Part shown: one piece after another, positions 17,289-25,648 of the stretch
How positions within the stretch are numbered: position 1 is the first letter of the stretch
Layout: the number at the start of each line of letters is the position of its first letter
Source of the DNA: Mycobacteriaceae bacterium
GTDB lineage: Bacteria > Actinomycetota > Actinomycetes > Mycobacteriales > Mycobacteriaceae
Direction: 5' to 3'
Assembly (NCBI GenBank): GCA_028726465.1
Contig: JAQYQB010000026.1
Span: 1-64,000 of the forward strand
Length of the DNA: 64,000 nucleotides
The notes under the pieces: model-generated
Told to the model about the DNA's origin: nothing
What the model saw: the letters and a program-made list of their open reading frames with translations, nothing else
The model's database searches: none
Position numbers and translations under genes: made by a program

Positions 17289-18017
17289 ATGACTGAGCGA
17301 AACGAACACTCCGAAAACCCCGAGAACAGCACCCCGGCGGGCGAGCCGACTCCGGACACGGCTGCCGATGCCGCCGCGGCGAACACCGGCTCCAATGGCA
17401 AGCTCAACGGCAACGCCGCCGTGAACCACGCCGCCGAGGCCTGGAAGGACGCCTCGGCCCGCAACATCCCGGCCCCGGACTTCGCCGAGATCCCCGTCTC
17501 GGAGGACACCGCCAACCTGCGCCAGGGCCCGTCCCTGCACGACGGCCTGCTGGCCCTCCTGCCGCTGGTGGGCGTGTGGCAGGGCGAGGGCCAAGCACAC
17601 GGCACCGACGGCAACGAGTACACCTTCGGCCAGCGCCTGATTATCGCCCACGACGGCGAGAACTACCTGTCCTTTAGCTCCCGGACCTGGAAGATCGACT
17701 CCGAGGGCAACCCGGGCGAGGCCGACGTGCGCGAGTCCGGCTTCTGGCGGATCTCCCCGAAGGACGAGATCGAGATGACCTACACGTCTTCGACCGGAAT
17801 CGTCGAAATCTTCTACGGCGAGCCCTTCAACGAGCGCGCCTGGCAGCTCGAGTCCGCCTCGACCATGGTCACCGAGACCGGCCCGAAGAACCTGGGCCCG
17901 GGCAAGCGCATGTACGGGCTGATGCCCAACAACAACCTGGGCTGGGTCGACGAGCGCCTCGTCGACGGCGAGATGCGCCCGTACATGTCCGCCGAGCTTT
18001 CCCGCGTCGCCGGCTAG
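17289..18017 (+). CDS. Nitrobindin-like (DUF1794) protein lacking the haem histidine
   Basis: Beta-barrel protein of the ferric nitrobindin/THAP4 family. A 75-residue low-complexity N-terminus precedes the domain, which starts with the family motif GVWQGEG (95-101). Near the C-terminus, where nitrobindins have PHLSA with the haem-ligating His, this protein has PYMSA (Tyr232). It therefore probably does not bind haem iron in the usual way and its ligand is unknown. ATG 17289 lies 7 bases after -10 TAGGAT (17276-17281), a likely leaderless mRNA. Confidence 0.88.
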   Translation: MTERNEHSENPENSTPAGEPTPDTAADAAAANTGSNGKLNGNAAVNHAAEAWKDASARNIPAPDFAEIPVSEDTANLRQGPSLHDGLLALLPLVGVWQGEGQAHGTDGNEYTFGQRLIIAHDGENYLSFSSRTWKIDSEGNPGEADVRESGFWRISPKDEIEMTYTSSTGIVEIFYGEPFNERAWQLESASTMVTETGPKNLGPGKRMYGLMPNNNLGWVDERLVDGEMRPYMSAELSRVAG

Positions 18018-18026
18018 CTTCTCGCG

Positions 18027-18872
18027 CTACGCCGCCACCGCGGCGTCGATAAGCGCGCGGATCTCCTTCTCGTTGTCCGGGGCCGCCAGCTTGGTCCCGT
18101 TCAGCGAGCGGACGCGCACCCCGGTGCGCACCGAGGAGACCAGCCAAACCGAGTCCGAGCGCTGCAGGTAGCCCAGGTCCATCTCCTTGGCCTTGCAGTT
18201 ATAACCGCGCTCCTCGGCCAGCGCGAACAGCGCCGCCTGCGTGGTGCCCGGCAGAATCCCCGGGGCCTTGGGCGTGCGCAGCTTCTTCCCCCGCACCGCC
18301 ACGACCGTCGAGGTCGCCCCCTCCAGCACCAGCCCGCTGTCCGGATGGGTATAGATGACGTCGTCGTAGCCGTCGTGGCGGGCCTGCCGCAGCGTAGCCA
18401 GCGTCGCGGCGTAGTTCAGGGTCTTGGCCAGCACCTTGTCATCGGCCTGCCAGCGCCGCGGGGTGGCCCACACGCGCACCCCCTTCGCCCGCTGGGTCAA
18501 CACGTCCGCGCCGATGGGCTGGACCGCCACCCACGCCGTGGGTACCCCGGTCGAGGCCCGCCCCCGCGAATAGGTCCAGGTGCACTTGGCCTCCTCCGCG
18601 TCGAATTCGCTCGCGGCCAGCGCGGTGGCCTCCAGCCACTTGTCCAGGCACGGTTCCGGCAGCCCGAGGGCGCGGGCGGAGCGGGCGAAGCGCTGCGCGT
18701 GCCGCTCGACGTTTTTGGCCTCCCCGCCCCTAATGAGCAGGGACTCAAAGACCCCGTCGCCCCGCGTGACCGCCGCGTCGTCCCAAAAGACCAGCGGCAG
18801 TGAGGGGTTGTGGCGGCGGATCGAACCCCCGAAGGGCTCGACCACGTAGATTACGGGCGCAGGTTGTAGCAT
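18027..18872 (-). CDS. pabC: Aminodeoxychorismate lyase-like PLP enzyme (PabC)
   Basis: Fold-type IV PLP enzyme of 281 residues. The PLP lysine lies in LAKTLNYAATL, and VLEGATSTVVAV and GILPGTTQAAL are typical of the aminotransferase IV family. It likely releases pyruvate from aminodeoxychorismate to give p-aminobenzoate for folate; a D-amino acid or branched-chain aminotransferase is a less likely reading. Of two nearby ATGs, 18872 is chosen because it lies 7 bases after CATAAT (18880-18885). It is divergent from ygfZ, a folate-binding protein gene. Confidence 0.85.
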   Translation of the reverse strand: MLQPAPVIYVVEPFGGSIRRHNPSLPLVFWDDAAVTRGDGVFESLLIRGGEAKNVERHAQRFARSARALGLPEPCLDKWLEATALAASEFDAEEAKCTWTYSRGRASTGVPTAWVAVQPIGADVLTQRAKGVRVWATPRRWQADDKVLAKTLNYAATLATLRQARHDGYDDVIYTHPDSGLVLEGATSTVVAVRGKKLRTPKAPGILPGTTQAALFALAEERGYNCKAKEMDLGYLQRSDSVWLVSSVRTGVRVRSLNGTKLAAPDNEKEIRALIDAAVAA

Positions 18873-18934
18873 GCCCATAATTATGCCCCGTTGGACCTAG
18901 CCAAGCAGGCGAATGGCGCGTTACGATGGCAAGT

Positions 18935-19996
18935 GTGAGTTATTCTTCTGTTCTTCTTCAGCGCCCTGGCGCTGCCGAATTCCAGTCAGAAACACCGCTT
19001 GATGCCGCCGGGGTCGCGTGGCATTACGGAAACCCGCTGGGCGAACAGCGCGCCACCCAGTCCGGCCCCATCGCCGTAGACCGCAGCCACCGCCGTTTCG
19101 TTCAGGTCAGCGGCCAGGACTCCGCGGAGTTCCTCAACAACCTTCTGTCGCAGAAGCTGGACGATGTCCCCGTGGGCTACAGCGCGACGGCCCTCGACCT
19201 GGACATCCAGGGCCACATCCTGCACCAGGCGGATATCACCCGCACGGCCGAGGGATTCTTCCTCGATCTGCCCGCGGGCCAAGCAGACAGCCTACGCGAT
19301 TTCCTAACCAAGATGGTCTTCTGGTCCCAGGTAGAAATCGCCGAACCCGACTACGCGCTGCTGACGGTCCTGGGCGACGGCGAGGTCGCAGCCCCCGCAT
19401 CCACCGTCTTTAGCCGGGACGTCGACTGGCCGGGGATCCGCCGCCGCGACATCGTCGTGCCCCGCGCGGAGCTGGCCAGCGCCGTCGGGGAGCTGGAAGC
19501 GGCCGGGGCCACCCTGGCCGGGCTCATGGCGTATACCGCCGAGCGCATCCGCGCCCGCGAACCGGAGCTGGCCGTGGACTTGGACAACAAGTCCATCCCG
19601 CACGAGGTCCCGCAGTGGATCGGCCGCGGCGAGCACGCCGGCGCCGTGCACCTGAACAAGGGCTGCTACCGCGGGCAGGAGACCGTGGCGCGCGTGGAAA
19701 ACCTCGGCCGCTCTCCCCGCCTGCTAGTGCTGCTGCACTTGGACGGCTCGGCCCCGCAGCTGCCCGAACCGGGATCCGACATCAACTTCGGCGGGCGCCG
19801 CGTCGGGCGGATGGGCTCCCTCGTCGACGACTGCGACTTCGGCCCCATCGCCTTAGGCTTGGTCAAGCGCTCCGCCCTGGATGCCGGGCAGCTGACCATC
19901 GGCCAGGCGGCCGCCAACCTGGATCCGGATTCCATTCCCACCTCCGAGGGGCCGAAGGCCGGGCGCGCGGCCATCAACAAACTGCGGGGCAAGTAG
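18935..19996 (+). CDS. ygfZ: YgfZ/GcvT-family folate-binding protein
   Basis: Folate-dependent protein that supports iron-sulfur cluster enzymes. The 353 residues resemble the GcvT fold, with the YgfZ signature KGCYRGQE at 242-249 (conserved Cys244). An ATG at 18926 is in frame, but GTG 18935 lies exactly 7 bases after -10 TACGAT (18922-18927), which overlaps that ATG, so the GTG start is preferred. Its divergent neighbour pabC also concerns folate. Confidence 0.9.
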   Translation: MSYSSVLLQRPGAAEFQSETPLDAAGVAWHYGNPLGEQRATQSGPIAVDRSHRRFVQVSGQDSAEFLNNLLSQKLDDVPVGYSATALDLDIQGHILHQADITRTAEGFFLDLPAGQADSLRDFLTKMVFWSQVEIAEPDYALLTVLGDGEVAAPASTVFSRDVDWPGIRRRDIVVPRAELASAVGELEAAGATLAGLMAYTAERIRAREPELAVDLDNKSIPHEVPQWIGRGEHAGAVHLNKGCYRGQETVARVENLGRSPRLLVLLHLDGSAPQLPEPGSDINFGGRRVGRMGSLVDDCDFGPIALGLVKRSALDAGQLTIGQAAANLDPDSIPTSEGPKAGRAAINKLRGK

Positions 19997-20011
19997 AGCC
20001 ACCCGTTTACG

Positions 20012-20049
20012 GGCCTAGTGAGAAAAACCTTTAAGTCTCTCACTAGGCC
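20012..20049. terminator. Inverted repeat after ygfZ, probable terminator
   Basis: A perfect 12-bp stem (20012-20023 with 20038-20049) with a 14-base loop. Only a short T-tract follows, so it could act by hairpin alone. Confidence 0.55.
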
Positions 20050-20191
20050 ATTTGCCCTGCCTTAGGGGGTCGTGCGGAATTTTTTTGACGTACAGGCTAT
20101 TGTGTCTTACAGGAAGATACTCAAATGACAAGCCGATGGGGCCATCCGAAACCCTGGATCGTGCCCTACACACCTCAAGGGGGTCATGCAC

Positions 20192-20401
20192 ATGGGACGC
20201 GGACGCGCGAAGGCAAAGCAGACCAAAGTTGCACGCCAGTTGAAGTACAATTCTCCGGAGATGGACTTGGATTCGCTCCAGCGCGAGCTAGCCTCCAAGA
20301 AGCCGGGCGATGGATGGGGCCGAGAGGATGAAGAAGACGACCGCTACGAAGACCCATACGCCGACTACATCGACGACTGGGACGACGAAGACAAAGGTTA
20401 A
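20192..20401 (+). CDS. DUF3073 small acidic-tailed protein
   Basis: A conserved actinobacterial protein of 69 residues with a basic N-terminal half (GRGRAKAKQTKVARQLKY) and a strongly acidic C-terminus (DDWDDEDKG). Its function is unknown. The ATG at 20192 is preceded by AGGGGG. A TTGACG at 20085-20090 with a weak -10 17 bases later could be its promoter. Confidence 0.85.
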   Translation: MGRGRAKAKQTKVARQLKYNSPEMDLDSLQRELASKKPGDGWGREDEEDDRYEDPYADYIDDWDDEDKG

Positions 20402-20418
20402 CCCCTAAAAACGCCACT

Positions 20419-20456
20419 ACGCCGCCGGCGACCAGCACTTGGTCACCGGCGGCGTT
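20419..20456. terminator. Bidirectional terminator between the DUF3073 gene and purM
   Basis: A stem of more than 12 bp with one bulge (20419-20433 with 20441-20455) and a 7-base loop lies between convergent genes. T-tracts are short. Confidence 0.7.
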
Positions 20457-20474
20457 GGTGTATATGGCGGGCGA

Positions 20475-21536
20475 TTAGAAGTTCGGGTGGTTGCCGCTCA
20501 CGACGACGCGGGGCTCGCCCTCAGCGGACTTGCGCACCTCGCCCAGCTCCCAGGCATCCAGGTGGCGGGCGGTGAGCATGGCCAGCGCTCGGTCGCGGTC
20601 CTCGGCGGAGACGACCGCCACCATGCCGACGCCCATGTTGAAGGTCTTTTCCATCTCGGACAGCTCGACCTTGCCTACCGAGGAGATGGTGCGGAAGATC
20701 TGGCCCGGGGTCCAGGTGGAGCGGGCCACGTGCGCGGTCAGCCCCTCCGGGATGACGCGCTCCAGGTTGCCGGCCAGGCCGCCGCCGGTGACGTGGCAGA
20801 ACGTTGCCACGTGGCACTCCGCGGCCAGCGCCAGGCAGTCCTGGGCGTAGATGCGGGTCGGGATGAGCATCTCCTCTCCCAGGGTGCGGCCAAGCTCGTC
20901 CATGTAACCGTCCAGCGGCAGTCCGGCCTGCTCGAGCAGGACGTGGCGGGCCAGGGAATAGCCGTTGGAGTGCAGGCCGGACGAGCCCATGGCGATGAGC
21001 ACGTCGCCGTCGCGGACCTTGTCCGGGCCCAACACGCTATCGGCCTCGACCACGCCCACGGCGGTGGCGGAGACGTCGTAATCATCAACCTCCATCACGC
21101 CGGGGTGCTCGGCGGTCTCGCCGCCCAGCAGCGCGGCACCCGCCTGCACGCAGCCCTCGGCGATACCGGCCACGATCTCCGCGACCTTTTCCGGAACGAC
21201 CTTGCCGACGGCGATGTAGTCCTGCAAAAACAGCGGCTCGGCGCCGCAGACCACCAGGTCGTCGACGCACATGGCCACCAGGTCGATGCCGATGGTGTCG
21301 TGCTTGTCCATCGCCTGGGCCACTGCCAGCTTCGTGCCCACGCCGTCCGAGCCCGCCGCCAGGATGGGTTCCTTGTAGTCGCCGAGCTTGAACAGGCCCG
21401 CGAACCCGCCCAGGCCGCCCATGACCTCCGGGCGGGTAGCGCGCTTGGCGTGCGGGGCGAACAGCTGGACAGCGCGGTCGCCGGCGGCGATGTCCACACC
21501 GGCGGCGGCGTAAGTGTTGTCAGTCGTATCGGTCAT
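20475..21536 (-). CDS. purM: Phosphoribosylformylglycinamidine cyclo-ligase
   Basis: ATP-dependent ring closure to aminoimidazole ribotide, step five of purine synthesis. The 353 residues show GSDGVGTKLAVA near residue 63, CVDDLVVCGAEPLFLQDY and LLGGETAEHPGVM, all typical. It follows purF by 30 bases and is probably cotranscribed with it. Confidence 0.97.
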   Translation of the reverse strand: MTDTTDNTYAAAGVDIAAGDRAVQLFAPHAKRATRPEVMGGLGGFAGLFKLGDYKEPILAAGSDGVGTKLAVAQAMDKHDTIGIDLVAMCVDDLVVCGAEPLFLQDYIAVGKVVPEKVAEIVAGIAEGCVQAGAALLGGETAEHPGVMEVDDYDVSATAVGVVEADSVLGPDKVRDGDVLIAMGSSGLHSNGYSLARHVLLEQAGLPLDGYMDELGRTLGEEMLIPTRIYAQDCLALAAECHVATFCHVTGGGLAGNLERVIPEGLTAHVARSTWTPGQIFRTISSVGKVELSEMEKTFNMGVGMVAVVSAEDRDRALAMLTARHLDAWELGEVRKSAEGEPRVVVSGNHPNF

Positions 21537-21566
21537 AGCGAAAGTTTCATTCCTTGGGGGTCTTTT

Positions 21567-23075
21567 TTAAGAGTTCTGGCTCATGAGCGTACGCACGGCA
21601 TCCGCATTGGGGTTGCCGGCCGGTAGGCCCAACGGGTAGTGGCCGTCGAAGCAGGCGGCGCACAGTTGGCTGCGCGGCTGCTCGGTCGCCGCGATCATTT
21701 CATCCACGCTGACGAAGCCCAGGCTGTCGGCGCCGATGGCCTCGCAGATGGTCTGGCAGATGACCTCCGGGTCATCGCTCGGCGCGACGTTAGCAATGAG
21801 CTCGCCCGGGGAGGCAAAATCGATGCCGTAGAAGCACGGCCACTTCACCGGCGGGGAGGCGATCCGCACGTGGACCTCGGCGGCTCCGGCCTCCCGCAGC
21901 ATGCGGATGAGGGCGCGCTGGGTGTTGCCGCGGACGATGGAGTCATCCACCACCACCAGCTTCTTGCCGGCGATGACCTCCTTGAGCGGGTTGAGCTTGA
22001 GCCGGATGCCCAGCTGGCGCAGGGTCTGCGTGGGCTGGATGAAGGTGCGGCCCACGTAGGCGTTCTTCACCAGGCCGTGGGCGAAGGTGATGCCGGATTC
22101 GCGGGCGTAGCCGACCGCGGCCGGGTTGCCCGACTCCGGCACCGGGATGACCAGGTCGGCGTCCTCCGCCGGGAACTGGCGGGCCAGGCGGCGGCCGATA
22201 TCCACGCGGGTCTCGTTGACCGAGCGCCCGGAGATCTGGGTATCGGGGCGGGCCAGGTAGACGTATTCGAAGACGCAGCCGTGGCGGGTGGGCTCGACGA
22301 ATTTCTCGGAGCGAATCCCCGTCTCATCAATGGCGACGAGCTCGCCCGGTTCGATCTCCCGGATGAACTGCGCGCCCACGATATCAAGCGCGCAGGTCTC
22401 GGAGGCGACCACGAAGCCCTGCGGCAGGCGGCCCAGCGCCAGCGGGCGCACGCCGTGGCCGTCGCGCGCGGCGTACAGGGTATGGCCGTCGGTAAAGGTC
22501 AGGCAGAAAGCACCCTGAACGCGGGGCAGCAGTTGGCGGGCGGATTCAAAGACGGAGGTTTCGTCATTAACGCCGTCGCCCAGCAACATGGACAGGCACA
22601 TCGAGTCGGAGACCGACTCCTCGTGCGGCTTAATCAGACCGCGATCCACGGCTTCCTGGCGCAGTTCCAGGTAGTTGACCAGGTTGCCGTTGTGACCGAG
22701 CGCGATGTCTACCCCGTTAGAGGACGCGCCGAACATCGGCTGCACGTTGGACCATTCCTTGCCGCCGGCGGTGGAATAGCGGGTGTGCCCGACGGACACG
22801 TTGCCCTGCAGGGAGCTCAGGATGGACTCGTCGAAGATATTGGCCACTAGCCCCATGTCTTTGAAAACCACCAGGCGGTCATCATCCCCGACCGCCATGC
22901 CGGCGGCCTCCTGGCCGCGGTGCTGGAGGGCGAAAAGCCCGAAATAGGTAAGCTTGGAAACCTCTTCTCCCGGGGCCCAGACGCCGAAGACGCCGCATTC
23001 TTCCCGCGGAGAGGTCTCGCCGTGATCGTCGAGATTAGTGAGGCCAGTTGTCTGAAGTGATTTGACGGCTTCCAC
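21567..23075 (-). CDS. purF: Amidophosphoribosyltransferase
   Basis: First committed step of purine synthesis: transfers glutamine amide nitrogen to PRPP. The 502 residues begin with a short propeptide, and the Cys nucleophile is Cys27 in REECGVFGVW, exposed after processing. The PRPP loop is seen as VVDDSIVRGNT. GTG start at 23075 lies 7 bases after -10 TAAGAT (23083-23088), so the message is probably leaderless and begins the purF-purM operon. I saw no PurR-type box that I could name. Confidence 0.97.
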   Translation of the reverse strand: MEAVKSLQTTGLTNLDDHGETSPREECGVFGVWAPGEEVSKLTYFGLFALQHRGQEAAGMAVGDDDRLVVFKDMGLVANIFDESILSSLQGNVSVGHTRYSTAGGKEWSNVQPMFGASSNGVDIALGHNGNLVNYLELRQEAVDRGLIKPHEESVSDSMCLSMLLGDGVNDETSVFESARQLLPRVQGAFCLTFTDGHTLYAARDGHGVRPLALGRLPQGFVVASETCALDIVGAQFIREIEPGELVAIDETGIRSEKFVEPTRHGCVFEYVYLARPDTQISGRSVNETRVDIGRRLARQFPAEDADLVIPVPESGNPAAVGYARESGITFAHGLVKNAYVGRTFIQPTQTLRQLGIRLKLNPLKEVIAGKKLVVVDDSIVRGNTQRALIRMLREAGAAEVHVRIASPPVKWPCFYGIDFASPGELIANVAPSDDPEVICQTICEAIGADSLGFVSVDEMIAATEQPRSQLCAACFDGHYPLGLPAGNPNADAVRTLMSQNS

Positions 23076-23144
23076 GCCGGTTATCTTAGTCGTTTCGCCA
23101 GCCCGGCACTAATACCCGGCCGCCTTGGTGCCCGCTTGCGCGGC

Positions 23145-23540
23145 TTAGCGGCCCAGCGGGATGACGGGCAGCCACTCCGCGATCTCCGCCGCGCGGGAGC
23201 CGGAAGCATCAACCTGCCCTGCGTCGACGGCGGCTTGCCAGCTGGTATGCCCGGTGGCCAAGCGCAGCCACGTGTGCGGATCCGTCTCCACGACATTGGG
23301 TGGGGTGCCGCGGGTGTGGCGCGGCCCCTCAATACACTGGACGGCCACGAACGGGGGTACCCGCAGCTCCACCGAGTGCCCCGGCGCGTCCTGCTCCACC
23401 AACCGGGCGGTGTTGCGCACCGCCTGCGCCAGCGTGGCCCGGGCCGGCCGCTGCGCGGAGTCCGGGTTTTCTTGCTGGATCCACTCTGCCAAAGCCACGA
23501 CGGCCGCGCGCGCCGCGGCGGGATCTGCCTTCTTTGCCAT
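23145..23540 (-). CDS. Sterol-carrier-like (SCP_3) protein
   Basis: A 131-residue conserved actinobacterial protein resembling the bacterial sterol-carrier group, with [20 protein letters not shown] as a central strand block and [12 protein letters not shown] towards the C-terminus. Lipid binding is inferred from the family only. The ATG at 23540 lies 7 bases after -10 TAGACT (23548-23553). The frame open further upstream is not used. Confidence 0.75.
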   Translation of the reverse strand: MAKKADPAAARAAVVALAEWIQQENPDSAQRPARATLAQAVRNTARLVEQDAPGHSVELRVPPFVAVQCIEGPRHTRGTPPNVVETDPHTWLRLATGHTSWQAAVDAGQVDASGSRAAEIAEWLPVIPLGR

Positions 23541-23650
23541 GCCGCCCAGTCTAGTCCCCGCCACCCCGGCGCTGCCTGCGCGCACCCTTGCGGCAGTCCG
23601 CGACGCCACGTGCCCTAATCCTTCCTCCCGCCCTGGTAGCTTTATATATT

Positions 23651-24661
23651 ATGACCACTACTCCGCAGACGCAGGATGCTCTCAAGTCCCCGCAAATCAC
23701 CCTTCGTTTCATGGCTTCGCCCACTGATGTCCTCATGGCTGGCGCCCAGGGCATCAGCGGCGGCCGCGTTCTGGAATGGATCGACAAGGCCGCCTACGCG
23801 TGCGCGGTCCAGTGGTCCGGCCAGTACTGCGTGACCGCTTACGTAGGCCACATTCACTTCACCCGCCCTATCCCCTCGGGCCACATCGTGGAGGTCCGCT
23901 CCCGCATTGCGATGACCGGCCGGTCGTCCATGCACATCGTCAACGAGGTGCTCTCCGCGGACCCGCGCGACGGCATCTTCACCCGCGCCTGCGACTGCCT
24001 GGTCATCTTCGTGGCCAAGGACGCCGAAACCAACAAGTCGACCCCGGTGCCCACGTTCACCCCGGAAAACGATGAGCAGCGCCGCGTCGCCGAGGCCGCC
24101 CAGTCCCGTATTGAGCTGCGCAAGGCCATCGAAGAGGAGATGGAACAGCAGACCTACGAGGGCCCGTCCTACGCCCCGCGGCTTGTAAACCGCTTTCTGG
24201 CCAAGCCGACGGACGTCAACTGGGGCGGCAAGGTCCACGGCGGCACCGCCATGGAGTGGATCGACGAGGCCGGCACCGCCTGCACCATGGAATGGTCCGG
24301 TGAGCACACCGTGGCCGTCTACGCCGGCGGCATCCGCTTCTACCGCCCGATTGCGATCGGCGACCTCATCGAGGTCGACGCCCGCATGATGCGCACCGAC
24401 AACCGCTCGATGCAGATGTCCATCCACGTGCGCGCCGGCAACCCGCGCGGCGGCCGCAACAACCTGGAGACCGCCATCCACGCCACCGTGGCTTACATGG
24501 CCATCGACCGCGACTTCCAGCCGCAGGCCGCCCGCCAGTTCACCCCGGTCACCGACGAGGACAAGCGCCTGGCCGAGCACGCCAACATCCTGCGGGAGCT
24601 ACGCGGCAAGTACTCCCCCAAGCCGCTCATCGTCGCGCCCAACAACCAGCACATCGACTAA
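23651..24661 (+). CDS. Double-hotdog acyl-CoA thioesterase
   Basis: Hydrolyses acyl-CoA to free fatty acid and CoA. The 336 residues hold two hotdog domains (about 12-140 and 170-300). Each starts with a helix containing GGRVLEWIDKAA or GGTAMEWIDEAG, with the acidic catalytic residue of the BACH/YciA group. It may adjust the fatty acyl pool used for mycolic acids, which is inference. ATG 23651 lies 8 bases after TAGCTT (23637-23642). Confidence 0.9.
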   Translation: MTTTPQTQDALKSPQITLRFMASPTDVLMAGAQGISGGRVLEWIDKAAYACAVQWSGQYCVTAYVGHIHFTRPIPSGHIVEVRSRIAMTGRSSMHIVNEVLSADPRDGIFTRACDCLVIFVAKDAETNKSTPVPTFTPENDEQRRVAEAAQSRIELRKAIEEEMEQQTYEGPSYAPRLVNRFLAKPTDVNWGGKVHGGTAMEWIDEAGTACTMEWSGEHTVAVYAGGIRFYRPIAIGDLIEVDARMMRTDNRSMQMSIHVRAGNPRGGRNNLETAIHATVAYMAIDRDFQPQAARQFTPVTDEDKRLAEHANILRELRGKYSPKPLIVAPNNQHID

Positions 24662-24793
24662 GCCCCATCCCAGCAGTCAGCGCCCGGCAGTCAGCGCCCG
24701 GACCGGCAACGCGCTAGTCGGCGCCTGCCGGCCGGATGATGGCAGTTGCCTTCTCCTTTGCTTTCATGCGCTCAACCTTCTCTCATGGCCTAG

Positions 24794-24821
24794 GCCCGGC
24801 GAGTAATTCGTCCGGGCTTTT
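24794..24821 (+). terminator. Terminator of the thioesterase gene
   Basis: The stem GCCCGG (24794-24799) with CCGGGC (24812-24817) is followed by TTTTA, just before the convergent trhA stop codon. Confidence 0.65.
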
Positions 24822-25521
24822 AGCCGGCACCGACGACTACCATCCACACGGCGACTAGGTGGACCGCGGCGGCCGCGATTGTCGCGGTGTGGAAATGCTC
24901 GTGGTAGCCGTAGATGCGGGCGTTACGCCCCGGCCACTTGAATCCGTAGACCACCGCGCCTAAGGAATAGACTAGGCCGCCGGCAAACAGCAACCAGACC
25001 ACCGCGGGGCCTTCCTGCCGCCACAGGGTCGGGATGAGCGGGACTATCAGCCAGCCGAGCACCAGGTACACGGCCACGGATAGCCAGCGCGGGTGCTCCA
25101 CCCAGACCAGGTTAAGTATCACGCCGGCTACCGCTCCGCCCCAGGCCACCCCGAGCAGGATCCACGCTGTCGCGCCGTCGAAGGCGATAAGGGACAGCGG
25201 CGTATAGGTCGCCGCGATGAACACGGCAATGGTGGCGTGATCTGCCCGCCGCCACCACTGCACGGCCCGGAAACTGCCCCACGGCCAGCGGTGGTAGGTT
25301 GCGGAGACCGCGAATAGCCCGACCAGGCACACCCCGTAGACCGTCACGCCCATAGCCGGCGCCCAGCTCAGCGTCATCCAGGAATATGTAATGAGCACGG
25401 TGGCGGCAACTAGGGCAGCCAGGGCGGCGAAGACGTGCCCCCACCCGCGGGTAAGCGGGCGCGGGCCACGGTCGGCCACCAGCCTGGTCCGTTCGACTAT
25501 GCCGTCCTGTACCGGCGCCAT
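24820..25521 (-). CDS. trhA: Haemolysin III / TrhA family membrane protein
   Basis: A 233-residue PAQR-like protein with about seven transmembrane helices. The conserved metal-site residues appear in SATYHRW and in GYHEHFHT near the C-terminus. Homologues affect membrane fluidity; haemolysis is not implied. The ATG at 25521 is preceded by AGGAGG, so this gene has a normal leader. Divergent from the mycolyltransferase. Confidence 0.87.
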   Translation of the reverse strand: MAPVQDGIVERTRLVADRGPRPLTRGWGHVFAALAALVAATVLITYSWMTLSWAPAMGVTVYGVCLVGLFAVSATYHRWPWGSFRAVQWWRRADHATIAVFIAATYTPLSLIAFDGATAWILLGVAWGGAVAGVILNLVWVEHPRWLSVAVYLVLGWLIVPLIPTLWRQEGPAVVWLLFAGGLVYSLGAVVYGFKWPGRNARIYGYHEHFHTATIAAAAVHLVAVWMVVVGAG

Positions 25522-25568
25522 TTTTCCTCCTCGCAAGACTCAACCGACGTAGTGACCGCCGCTGCTAG

Positions 25569-25586
25569 CCGTAGTATAACCTACGG
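25569..25586. promoter_or_regulatory. Inverted repeat between trhA and the mycolyltransferase gene
   Basis: A perfect 6-bp inverted repeat, CCGTAG-TATAAC-CTACGG, lies about 50 bases from each start codon. Its position fits an operator for either gene. I cannot assign a regulator. Confidence 0.45.
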
Positions 25587-25648
25587 TCGCGTAACCCAAG
25601 GCTGCGAAAATCCTTCGAATTCCTTGCTATATGCGTTATAGTCGAACG

